In this document: in pieces, positions 6,218-13,063 of the stretch | Position numbering within the stretch: the stretch's first letter is position 1 | How the letters are laid out: every line of letters starts with the position of its first letter | Assembly: GCA_017455385.1 (NCBI GenBank) | Contig: JAFTBD010000067.1 | Location: forward strand, 1 to 13,425 | Length of the DNA: 13,425 nt | Reading direction: 5' to 3' | Origin: Clostridia bacterium | Lineage (GTDB): Bacteria > Bacillota > Clostridia > Christensenellales > CAG-1252 | Program-made: the position numbers and the translations under genes | Notes under the pieces: model-generated | The model's input: only the letters and a program-made list of their open reading frames with translations | What the model was told of the DNA's origin: nothing | Databases searched by the model: none

Positions 6218-7630
6218 TTACTTGCTTCTCACGTACGCGGGGGCGTAATCGGGAAGATACTTGGCGGTATTCTTCAGCATCTGCGTGAAGAGCTCGCGGG
6301 ACTTGTCGAGCGGCAGGTTCACATTCGCATCGTTCACGAAAGCGCGATAAGCGAGCTCGTAGTCGCCGGTGATCGCCGCCTCGAGCGTGAGCTGCTGCTC
6401 GTAAACGACCCTACGCACCAAAGCATCCACGCCCTTCGGGAGCGGACCCGCGCAGACAGGCTGTACGCCGCGCGGCGAGAACACCGCATTGGTCTCCACC
6501 ACGACGCCGAGCGGGAGATCGGGGATCTGACCTTGGTTCGGGAGGTTCACGTTGGTGACGAGAGAACGCAGTCCGAGGATCGCCTCCATCTGGCGCACGC
6601 CCTCTTCTCCCGTCACGCGGATCTCGAATTTCTCGGTGCCGGCGAGAAGGCGCTCGGTCTTCTCGATCTTCTCTTTGAGGTCCTTCCTTCTCCAATCCAC
6701 GGTGGTGAGGCCGAACTTCCAGAACTTGACGGTCTCGGGATCTTTGAGATACCAGTCGCCCGGGCAGAACTCGGCGAGGTGTCTGTCGCCCGCCGCCGCG
6801 ATGACGCCGTAACGCTTGAAGAGGTCGAACTTGACCCTTTCCGCGCTGACGAAGGTATTATTCATCCAATGGGTGGAGCTGTCCACGATATATCCTTCCT
6901 CGTAATGCTTGTCGACGAACTCCTTATAAACGGGCATAAGGTCCTCATCGTGATAATGCGCCGCGGTGATCCAGGTGAAGTGGTTCACGCCGAGCACGTT
7001 GATATTCACGTCTTCTCTCTCGAGGAACTTGCCGTATTTCTCCTGATAGGCGAGACCGAGGATCTTCTGCGTGCCGAACACTTCGTGGCAGCAGCCGAAT
7101 GCCTTGATCTTCGGGAAATAGGCGTAAAGCGCCGCGGTGCAGAGGCTCATCGGGTTGGTGTAGTTGATGACCCACGCATCGGGGCAACACTTCGCGATGC
7201 CCTCCGCGATGACCTTATACATCGGGATGGTCCTGAGCGCTCTCACGATACCGCCGGGACCGACGCTGTCGCCCACCGACTGATAGATGCCGTACTGCTC
7301 GGGGAGATGCACGTCGCTCGCCATCTCGTCGAAGGTGCCGGGCAGGATGCTGATGACCACGAAGTTCGCGCCGTCAAGCGCTTCTTCCAAGGTCTTCACC
7401 GCCTTGTAATGCCACTTGCCGATGACGTCCTCCCTGTCGTAAATGCCGTTGCCGATGGTCTCATTGGCTTTCGCCGCCGCGAAGTCGATGTCGTAAAGAT
7501 AGACGGTGCCCGTCATCCTCTCCGACTGCGCGAGGTCGCTCATAAGTCCGCGCGCCCAGCCTCTGGAGCCGCCGCCGACATAGGCGATCTTGAGATCCGT
7601 GACTTTCTTTCCGTTATCGATAAATTTCAT
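6218..7630 (-). CDS. GH4 family NAD/Mn-dependent glycosidase, probable alpha-galacturonidase
   Basis: GH4 enzymes cleave glycosides by an NAD-dependent oxidation-elimination-addition mechanism that needs a divalent metal. The product is 470 aa and cytoplasmic; no signal peptide is seen. The N-terminal Rossmann loop YVGGGSRGW is at 17-25. NPM (159-161) is followed by the metal/acid motif CHEV (181-184), and the second metal ligand is His217 in GVNHFTW. The Cys-His-x-x form separates alpha-galactosidase-like members from the Cys-Asp and Cys-Asn types. CHEV, as I recall, marks the alpha-galacturonidase subgroup (LplD type) rather than CHSV melibiases. The nearby uxaB-uxaA genes, which use galacturonate products, agree with this. 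AAGGAG lies 8 bases before the ATG. It is divergent from an AraC regulator, which likely controls it. Alpha-galactosidase remains the alternative. Confidence 0.88.
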   Translation of the reverse strand: MKFIDNGKKVTDLKIAYVGGGSRGWARGLMSDLAQSERMTGTVYLYDIDFAAAKANETIGNGIYDREDVIGKWHYKAVKTLEEALDGANFVVISILPGTFDEMASDVHLPEQYGIYQSVGDSVGPGGIVRALRTIPMYKVIAEGIAKCCPDAWVINYTNPMSLCTAALYAYFPKIKAFGCCHEVFGTQKILGLAYQEKYGKFLEREDVNINVLGVNHFTWITAAHYHDEDLMPVYKEFVDKHYEEGYIVDSSTHWMNNTFVSAERVKFDLFKRYGVIAAAGDRHLAEFCPGDWYLKDPETVKFWKFGLTTVDWRRKDLKEKIEKTERLLAGTEKFEIRVTGEEGVRQMEAILGLRSLVTNVNLPNQGQIPDLPLGVVVETNAVFSPRGVQPVCAGPLPKGVDALVRRVVYEQQLTLEAAITGDYELAYRAFVNDANVNLPLDKSRELFTQMLKNTAKYLPDYAPAYVRSK

Positions 7631-7671
7631 AACCCATTCTCCTTGTGTGGTTTGGTTTCTTATCTGCACCT

Positions 7672-7691
7672 ATTATACGTCTTCGCCGAAG
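7672..7691 (-). promoter_or_regulatory. Probable promoter region of the GH4 gene
   Basis: On the minus strand a perfect TATAAT (7672-7677) stands about 40 bp upstream of the ATG, but no good -35 box is found at 16-18 bp. An 11-bp palindrome, CTTCGCCGAAG (7681-7691), occupies the spacer. A perfect -10 with a poor -35 suits an activator-dependent promoter, which fits the divergent AraC gene. Activation is inferred, not seen. Confidence 0.55.
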
Positions 7692-7742
7692 TGGCATATA
7701 TATAAAAAATTGCGGATATTGTCCGAAAATTACATATAAATT

Positions 7743-7781
7743 ATAATGATTTTTCGCCGATCGATATTGACTTTTCGCCCA
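7743..7781. promoter_or_regulatory. Tandem direct repeat with 21-bp period, candidate AraC-type operator
   Basis: ATAATGATTTTTCGCCGA (7743-7760) and ATATTGACTTTTCGCCCA (7764-7781) match at 15 of 18 positions and are offset by exactly 21 bp, two helical turns. This is the half-site size and spacing used by AraC-family regulators at araI1-araI2. The second half-site covers the -35 of the araC-type gene, which predicts autorepression. An 8-bp echo, TTCGCCGA, recurs at 7682-7689 beside the GH4 -10 box. Confidence 0.6.
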
Positions 7782-7796
7782 CCCGCGTTATACAAT
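7767..7796 (+). promoter_or_regulatory. Promoter of the AraC-type regulator gene
   Basis: TTGACT (7767-7772) is followed by TATACA (7789-7794, 16-bp spacer) or TACAAT (7791-7796, 18-bp spacer), about 20 bp before the start codon. The -35 lies within the second copy of the 21-bp-period direct repeat. The leader would be very short, with AAGGAGG immediately before the ATG. Confidence 0.7.
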
Positions 7797-7816
7797 GACC
7801 GCAAGGAGGCGCGGAT

Positions 7817-8623
7817 ATGGAGAAGTTTCTCAAGATCGAAGAACTGCAAATGACGAATAATATGGCTATGCCCAGCCTGCATTCTCACCCCTACTATGAG
7901 ATCTATTTCCTGTATGAGGGGCGCCGCATCCTCTTTTTCGAGAATGACCTTTTCGAGGTGCAAGCGCCCGTGGTCCTCGTGGTGCCGCCGCATACGATGC
8001 ATAAGACGGAGGGCGGCAAATTCAAGCGCATCAACCTCTACGTCACGGCGAACTATCTGGACGACTTCCAGCGCGAAGTGCTGGACTCCTTGCAACTCTC
8101 GGTGGTGAAGCTCGAACCGAGCCAAGCCGAGTCCCTCCTCGAGATCCTGAAAACGTACGAGACCCTGTCCCCGACGGACAAGAACTTCACCGAGGTGCAG
8201 AAAGCGAAATTCGCCTATTTCATCCTGACCCTGCGCACCTACACCCGCGACGTGGCGCCCATCCGCGCCGTGGACAGCCCCTCGGCGTCCCCTTTGGTGC
8301 TCTCCGCCATTCGCTATATGAACGCGCATTACAGCGAGGATTTCTCCCTTGACGACCTCTGCAAGGAGCTGTATTCCAGCAAGCAGACCCTCATCTACCA
8401 TTTCAAGAAATATCTCGACTGCTCCCCGATGAAATTCCTCTTGAACCTGCGCATGACCAAGGTGAAAGAGCGCCTCGTCACCACCGACGACAGCATCGAG
8501 ACCATCGCCGACGAATGCGGGTTTTCCTCCGGCAATTATCTCACCCTCATCTTCAAGCGGAAAGAGGGCGTCGCGCCCAGCGCGTATCGCACCAAGAGCC
8601 GCGCCTATTTCCATACCGTATGA
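7817..8623 (+). CDS. AraC-family transcriptional regulator
   Basis: DNA-binding regulator of 268 aa. The N-terminal cupin-like sensor domain carries HSHPYYEIYFLYEG (22-35) and a VVPPHTMHK turn (55-63), typical of sugar-responsive AraC proteins. The C-terminal domain holds two helix-turn-helix units: about 176-197 (DFSLDDLCKELYSSKQTLIYHF) and about 226-248. The second begins SIETIADECGFSSGNYLTLI and leads into FKRKEGVAPSAYR. AAGGAGG lies shortly before the ATG at 7817. It is divergent from the GH4 gene across 186 bp that holds a candidate operator, so control of the GH4 gene and possibly of uxaB-uxaA is likely. The effector is unknown; galacturonate or a pectin oligomer is a guess from context. 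Its stop codon overlaps the start of the next gene as ATGA. Confidence 0.93.
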   Translation: MEKFLKIEELQMTNNMAMPSLHSHPYYEIYFLYEGRRILFFENDLFEVQAPVVLVVPPHTMHKTEGGKFKRINLYVTANYLDDFQREVLDSLQLSVVKLEPSQAESLLEILKTYETLSPTDKNFTEVQKAKFAYFILTLRTYTRDVAPIRAVDSPSASPLVLSAIRYMNAHYSEDFSLDDLCKELYSSKQTLIYHFKKYLDCSPMKFLLNLRMTKVKERLVTTDDSIETIADECGFSSGNYLTLIFKRKEGVAPSAYRTKSRAYFHTV

Positions 8624-9183
8624 CGAAATTCGCGGAAGAGACCGTCCGTCACCCTTTCCCGCCCCTCGTGGACGAGAATTCTCGCGTCCTCATCCTCGGC
8701 AGTCTGCCCTCGGTGGCTTCGCGCGCGCAAGGCTTCTATTATATGCACGCGCGCAACCGTTTCTGGGCTGTGATGAGCGCTCTTCTCGGCACGGACCTCA
8801 CGAGCGCCGACGTAGAAACAAAAAAGCGCACCCTATTGCGGCACGGGATCGCCCTCCACGACGTCATCCGAGAATGTCGCATCACAGGCTCGGGCGACGC
8901 CTCCATCAGAGGCGCTGTCCCATCCGATATACGAGCCATCCTCGCCGCCGCCCCCATCGAGATGATCTACCTGAACGGCAGTACGGCATATAAACTCTTC
9001 CTGAAATATTTCCCCGACCTCGGAAACATCGCGCACCCGCTCCCCTCCACCTCTCCCGCAAATGCGAAATGGACAAGCGCCGCGCTAACGAAAGAATGGG
9101 GACGCGCATTAGAGGCGCTACGCTTGAATTCGGAATTAGGAATTAGGAGTGAAGGTGCGCCAAGAAAGGATGAATTGACCTAA
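8620..9183 (+). CDS. Uracil-DNA-glycosylase superfamily protein, probable hypoxanthine/uracil DNA glycosylase
   Basis: Base-excision repair glycosylase that removes deaminated bases from DNA. The product is 187 aa. The first motif is LILGSLPSVASRAQGFYYMH followed by ARNRFW (24-49), which matches the GSFPG...YYAHPRNxFW form of family 6 (HDG-type) enzymes. N46 is the likely catalytic Asn. The second motif is HPLPSTSPANA (about 138-148). The ATG at 8620 overlaps the AraC stop (ATGA), so translation is probably coupled. The last roughly 20 residues, including NSELGIRSEGAPRKDELT, are encoded by the intergenic repeat that begins near 9112. The native end was probably close to KEWGRALEAL. Substrate choice (hypoxanthine versus uracil or mismatches) cannot be told from sequence alone. 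Confidence 0.85.
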   Translation: MTKFAEETVRHPFPPLVDENSRVLILGSLPSVASRAQGFYYMHARNRFWAVMSALLGTDLTSADVETKKRTLLRHGIALHDVIRECRITGSGDASIRGAVPSDIRAILAAAPIEMIYLNGSTAYKLFLKYFPDLGNIAHPLPSTSPANAKWTSAALTKEWGRALEALRLNSELGIRSEGAPRKDELT

Positions 9184-9346
9184 CGGTCATGAATTGGCTT
9201 TCGCCATGAATTGCGCCTTTGGCGCATGAATCGCACGCTCGACGCGCGCATTATGGATATATTTATCCGCAATGACGGCTCTGCCGTCAATTCACGGAGA
9301 GCTCTGCTCGAGAATTCACGACCGCATCTGCGGTCAATTCACGCAC
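9112..9346. repeat. Mini-hairpin array, copy 1 (between the DNA glycosylase and radC genes)
   Basis: The core 9169-9346 (178 bp) matches 13194-13369 at about 90% by eye. It is a chain of short palindromes. In order these are TGACC-TAAC-GGTCA, TGGC-TTTC-GCCA, TGCGCC-TTT-GGCGCA, an imperfect GC-rich stem, GGATA-TATT-TATCC, GACGGC-TCT-GCCGTC, a GAG-rich unit and GACCGCA-TC-TGCGGTC. Linkers read CATGAATTG left of the GGATA hairpin and CAATTCAC right of it, so the linker orientation flips at the centre. The left flank (9112-9148) shares GAATTAGGAATTAGGA and a GCGCTACGCTTGAAT-type stretch with copy 2. It lies partly inside the glycosylase reading frame. No transposase, terminal repeats or target duplication are visible. 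Confidence 0.85.
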
Positions 9347-9347
9347 G

Positions 9348-9414
9348 GTCGCCGTTGGGGTCTCCGAAGAATTAATAATTCTTTGGGGCTTGGCAGCGTA
9401 GCATATGCACCGCT
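9348..9414. repeat. 3'-end hairpin element, copy 2 (after radC)
   Basis: Related to 2767-2846. The core hairpin is CTCCGAAGAATT / AATTCTTTGGGG (9362-9373 / 9377-9388) with a 3-nt loop, followed by GCATATGCACCGCT (9401-9414). The loop-proximal half of the stem differs from copy 1, yet pairing is kept. It ends 13 bp before the radC stop codon, in the same orientation relative to radC as copy 1 has to glmM, and may serve as a terminator for radC and the convergent glycosylase gene. Confidence 0.6.
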
Positions 9415-9427
9415 CTACACGCTCGCC

Positions 9428-10198
9428 TTAATCGCGGAGATCGGCGATCTGCCTCCTCCAACGTATCAAATCTTCCGCAAACTGCTCAAACGACCGATCC
9501 ATATCCACAGGCTCCACCATACACCCATGCGCGGCGAGGCTGTAATACTCGCGGTCGGACACGATGATATGGTCGGCGAGGCGGATGCCCACCATTTGGA
9601 GCGCCTGCGCGATGCGGTTCGTGGCGTTGATGTCGTCCTCACTGGGGGTCAGAGAGCCGCCGGGATGATTATGCGCGAGGAGGACGATCTTCGCGTCGCA
9701 ATGCACGCACGCAGCGACGATCTTGTCGCGGTCGAGCTTGATGACGTTGCGTTTATCGGATGTGAACTCCACCGTCTTGATGTGGTAGCCGCGCTCGTCG
9801 AGACACATCACGAGCAAATGCTCGCGGTTCTTCGCGCCGATACGCGCCATAAAACGTTCCGCGGCATCGCGGATATTCTTGACTTCTTTCTGTTTATCGG
9901 AATTGAGATAAGAGGTGTAGAGCGCGGGGATCTGAGATAGAAAGAGCGCCGCATTCTCCGTCATGCCTTTCACGGCGGCGAGATCTTTCGGCGAGGCGTC
10001 CAAGACGCTACGCAGCGAGCCGAAGGTGTCGATGAGCGCGTGCGCGATGGGGTTTGTGTCCTTGCGCGGAATGAAAGCGTAGAGGACGTACTCCAATTGC
10101 TCGTGCTCTTCCAAGGCTTCGAGCCCGTAGCGCTTGATCTTGTTCCTGAGCCGCTCCCGATGACCTTCGTGCAGGCTCGTCTTCTTCTGCGCCGCCAT
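9428..10198 (-). CDS. radC: RadC family JAB/MPN+ domain protein
   Basis: RadC proteins carry a metalloprotease-like JAMM domain; their role in the cell is unsettled and a DNA-repair function is not well supported. The product is 256 aa. The N-terminal helical part (1-95) includes LIDTFGSLRSVLDASPKDL and a helix-hairpin-helix-like KGMTENAALFLSQI. The JAMM motif is complete: E144 (KTVEFTSDK), H176 and H178 (HNHPGGSLTPSEDD), S186 and D189, all the residues expected for zinc binding and catalysis. The ATG at 10198 overlaps the uxaA stop as TGATG. A TTG one codon upstream is also open, but the ATG is preferred. No good ribosome binding site precedes it, so translation probably depends on uxaA. It is the last gene of the uxaB-uxaA-radC unit. 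Confidence 0.92.
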   Translation of the reverse strand: MAAQKKTSLHEGHRERLRNKIKRYGLEALEEHEQLEYVLYAFIPRKDTNPIAHALIDTFGSLRSVLDASPKDLAAVKGMTENAALFLSQIPALYTSYLNSDKQKEVKNIRDAAERFMARIGAKNREHLLVMCLDERGYHIKTVEFTSDKRNVIKLDRDKIVAACVHCDAKIVLLAHNHPGGSLTPSEDDINATNRIAQALQMVGIRLADHIIVSDREYYSLAAHGCMVEPVDMDRSFEQFAEDLIRWRRQIADLRD

Positions 10199-11634
10199 CA
10201 AAGGGTCACACCCGTTTTCATGATGGCGATCTGCTTGTCCCCTCGAGTCTCGTTACTGGTTGCTTTTCCTTCGCAAACGTCCAAAAGATAATTGTACATC
10301 TCGATCGTCGCGTCATCCATGCTCTTGCCGTAAAGAGTCTCGCCCGCATTGAAATCGATCCAAGAATGCTTCTTCTCCGCCATCGGGGTATTGGTGGCGA
10401 TCTTCATCGTGGGGACCACGCTGCCGAGCGGGGTGCCGCGACCCGTGCTGAACATGATGACGTTACAACCCGCCGCCGCGAGGGTGGTGCAGGCGATGAT
10501 GTCGTTGCCCGGGCTCTCGATGACGTTGAGTCCGTGCTCCGTGGCGCGCTGAAGCTCCGATAGGACGCTCTTCACTTCCCCTTTGCCGGACTTCTGCACG
10601 CAGCCGAGGGACTTCTCCTCGAGGGTGGTGATGCCGCCCTTCTTATTGCCCGGGGAGGGGTTCTCGTACACGTTGACGCCGTGACTGCCATAAAAATCTT
10701 TCCATTTATTGACGAGCGCCGCGATGTCCTCGAAGACTTTTCTGTCCTTCGCGCGCTCCATCAAGGTGATCTCCGCACCGAAGACTTCGGGGGTCTCCGC
10801 GAGCACAACAGTCGCGCCGCAACTCTCGAGGAGGTCGGCTACGCGACCGATGAGATAATTCGCCGTGATGCCGGAGAATCCGTCCGACCCGCCGCATTTC
10901 ACGCCGAAAGTCAGCTCGGAGAGAGGCACGGGCTCACGGACGTCTTTAGACGCCACGGCATAGAGCTCCTCAAGGAGGCGCAAGCCTTCTTCCACCTCGT
11001 CCTCCACTTCCTGCGCGACGAGGAAACGCACCCGTTCGCCGTCCGGAACGATGGCACGGATGCCGTCCATTTGATTCTCTTCACAGCCGAGACCGAGGAA
11101 AAGAGCGCCGCCCACGTTGGTATTTTTCGAGAGGTTGATAAGGATATTTTTCGTGCGCTCGTAGTCGTCGCCGAGCTCGGAGCATCCCACTCTGTGGGTG
11201 AGCACCACGACGTCGTCGACCTTCATGTCATTCGCGTGACGCTCTTTGAAGATACGACAGATAGTCTCCGCCGAATTCACGATACAGCCGACGGTGGGCA
11301 CGATATAAAGCTCGTTGCGCACGCCTGCGCCGACCGCCCTCTTATATGCCATCACGGTATTACGCGCGGGCATCGGGGGGAGCGGGGTCAACCGCTTATC
11401 GTAGGTATAGGTCAGCGCGTCTGCGGTGAGGGCGCTCGCGAGATTATGCGTATGTACGAAGTCGCCTTCCGCGATGTCCATAGTCGCCACGCCGATCGGG
11501 TAGCCGTACTTGATGACGGGCTCCCCTTTCTTGATGGCGCGAAGGGCTATCTTGTGCCCCATGGGGACGTCGCCCCGCGCTCTTTTCAGCACGCCGACAT
11601 TATCTTTCGGCGAGAGGATGATGAGGTCGGTCAT
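10198..11634 (-). CDS. uxaA: Altronate dehydratase
   Basis: Dehydrates D-altronate to 2-keto-3-deoxy-D-gluconate in galacturonate catabolism. The product is 478 aa (E. coli UxaA 495). The N-terminal SAF domain (1-95) contains GHKIALRAIKKGEPVIKYG and the histidines of FVHTHNL (59-65). The altronate/galactarate dehydratase domain follows with VGCIVNSAETI (115-125), THRVGCSELG (147-156), GLGCEENQ (181-188), KCGGSDGFSGITANYLIG (247-264) and FSTGRGTPLGSVVPT (396-409). These cysteine-rich motifs match the iron-dependent dehydratase family; galactarate dehydratase is the nearest alternative but usually lacks a uxaB partner. The ATG at 11634 overlaps the uxaB stop as ATGA, and its own stop overlaps radC, so all three are probably co-translated. 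Confidence 0.96.
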   Translation of the reverse strand: MTDLIILSPKDNVGVLKRARGDVPMGHKIALRAIKKGEPVIKYGYPIGVATMDIAEGDFVHTHNLASALTADALTYTYDKRLTPLPPMPARNTVMAYKRAVGAGVRNELYIVPTVGCIVNSAETICRIFKERHANDMKVDDVVVLTHRVGCSELGDDYERTKNILINLSKNTNVGGALFLGLGCEENQMDGIRAIVPDGERVRFLVAQEVEDEVEEGLRLLEELYAVASKDVREPVPLSELTFGVKCGGSDGFSGITANYLIGRVADLLESCGATVVLAETPEVFGAEITLMERAKDRKVFEDIAALVNKWKDFYGSHGVNVYENPSPGNKKGGITTLEEKSLGCVQKSGKGEVKSVLSELQRATEHGLNVIESPGNDIIACTTLAAAGCNVIMFSTGRGTPLGSVVPTMKIATNTPMAEKKHSWIDFNAGETLYGKSMDDATIEMYNYLLDVCEGKATSNETRGDKQIAIMKTGVTL

Positions 11635-12974
11635 AAAGTCTCGATCGCCTTGCGGATATTGCCCGCCTTGATCTCCTTGACGTAGCCGACAGACGCGGTA
11701 TAGACGCCCTCGGTCGCCTCAAGGTCCATGCCCCAGAACGCCGCATTGCGGATGAATGCCTCGTACTTCGCCTCTGTGCTCACCTCCTGCGCGAAGAACG
11801 CCTTGACGTCGTCGCCGTCATTGATGGTGAAGGACTTGTCGTCATACAGGCAGAAGAGCGCCGCAAGAGCGAAAAGCATATGCGAACGACCGTCTTTCGG
11901 GCAGGCGAGGAAGGACGGAAGAAGTCTCGTCTTCCACTTGGAAACGCTATTCAAAATGATGGAAGAGAACAGGTGATCGATGTAGGGATTGGAGAAACGC
12001 TCCAAGACCGCCGCTTTGAACTGCAAAAGCTTTGCTTTGTCCATATCGATGGTGGGGATGATCTCCTTGTCGGCAAGGGCATCCGCATAGGCGAAAAGCT
12101 GCTTGTCATTGATGGCGTCGCGCACGATCTGCACGCCCGCGAGCATCGAGATGGGCGCGAGAGCGGTGTGGAGACCGTTCAATATCTTCACCTTTCTCTC
12201 ACGATAGGGCTTGACGCTGTCCGTGAAAATCACGCGCGGCTCTCTGAGGAAGGGGAGTTTGTCCGCGAGGACCTTGTCCCCCTCGATGACGAGGGAGAGG
12301 AATGCTTCGCCGACGGTGAGGAGCGGATCCTCTTCGCCGAGCGCCGCGAAGTGCTCCGCCGCATTCGCTCTCGGGAAGCCGGGAACGATCTTATCCACCA
12401 AGGAATTGTAAACGGGGATCGCTTTCACGAAGTCCACGAAGCCCGCCTCGAGCCCCCAGATCTCCGCGTATTTGAGGATGTAGGACTTCAAGGTCTTGCC
12501 GTTATTCTCGATGAGCTCCAAGGGAAGGAGATCCACCCTGCCCGCCTCGCCGTATTTCTTATAGCGAGCGTAAAGGATCTTGGTGATCTTCGCGGGGAAG
12601 GTGCCGAGGTCGCCGTCCAAGGTGTCCGCCTCGTTAAAAGCGATGCCCGCCTCGGTGGTATTGCTGATGATGACCTTCAGCTCGGGATCGAGATAAGCCT
12701 CTTCGTAACGGGGGAACTCACGATAGGGGTTCACCACGTCCTCGATGACGTTGATGGTGGTGTAATTCTTCACCGCCACGCCGTCCACCTTGCCGCAAAC
12801 GCAGGTGTGGTAGACGCAATTACGATTGCGGAAAGTCTCCCAGTACGGGTTGTCGATGGGGGTGACCACCACGACCTTCTCGCCGTCGCCATATTGATCC
12901 TGCCTGAGCTGGATCAGATAATCGATAAAGCTGCGCATAAAATTGCCTTCGCCGAACTGCAAAACAGTTGCCAT
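11631..12974 (-). CDS. uxaB: Tagaturonate reductase (altronate oxidoreductase)
   Basis: Reduces D-tagaturonate to D-altronate with NADH, the step before UxaA. The product is 447 aa, from the mannitol dehydrogenase/long-chain polyol dehydrogenase family. LQFGEGNFMRSFIDYLIQ (5-22) is the dinucleotide-binding N-terminus. IISNTTEAGIAF (about 106-117) and ELIENNGKTLKSYIL are conserved in UxaB/UxuB proteins, and KVKILNGLHTALAPISMLAG carries the catalytic Lys region. The similarly built fructuronate reductase (UxuB) is an alternative, but pairing with uxaA favours UxaB. AAAGGAG lies 9 bases before the ATG at 12974; an in-frame TTG six bases upstream is too close to that site. It is the first gene of the uxaB-uxaA-radC unit. 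Confidence 0.94.
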   Translation of the reverse strand: MATVLQFGEGNFMRSFIDYLIQLRQDQYGDGEKVVVVTPIDNPYWETFRNRNCVYHTCVCGKVDGVAVKNYTTINVIEDVVNPYREFPRYEEAYLDPELKVIISNTTEAGIAFNEADTLDGDLGTFPAKITKILYARYKKYGEAGRVDLLPLELIENNGKTLKSYILKYAEIWGLEAGFVDFVKAIPVYNSLVDKIVPGFPRANAAEHFAALGEEDPLLTVGEAFLSLVIEGDKVLADKLPFLREPRVIFTDSVKPYRERKVKILNGLHTALAPISMLAGVQIVRDAINDKQLFAYADALADKEIIPTIDMDKAKLLQFKAAVLERFSNPYIDHLFSSIILNSVSKWKTRLLPSFLACPKDGRSHMLFALAALFCLYDDKSFTINDGDDVKAFFAQEVSTEAKYEAFIRNAAFWGMDLEATEGVYTASVGYVKEIKAGNIRKAIETL

Positions 12975-13009
12975 AATCAAAAACTCCTTTATGATTGTAA
13001 GTTAGCTGA

Positions 13010-13039
13010 ATTATACACCCGCCACGCGCGAGAGTACAA
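13010..13039 (-). promoter_or_regulatory. Promoter of uxaB-uxaA-radC
   Basis: A perfect TATAAT on the minus strand (13010-13015) lies 35 bp upstream of the uxaB ATG. The best -35 is TTGTAC (13034-13039) at 18 bp, only a partial match. No copy of the TTTTCGCC half-site seen beside the AraC gene is visible here, so control by that regulator is not supported by a shared operator. Confidence 0.6.
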
Positions 13040-13063
13040 GCGATTTAAAATAAATGCGGAATT

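Noticed and set aside
9112..9414. Insertion sequence or classical MITE
   Set aside because: No transposase, no clear terminal inverted repeats at the ends of the shared segment and no target-site duplication could be seen.
12975..12980. TTG start for UxaB two codons upstream of the ATG
   Set aside because: It would leave only about 3 bases to the AAAGGAG site; the ATG at 12974 has normal spacing and begins the conserved ATVLQFGEGNF.
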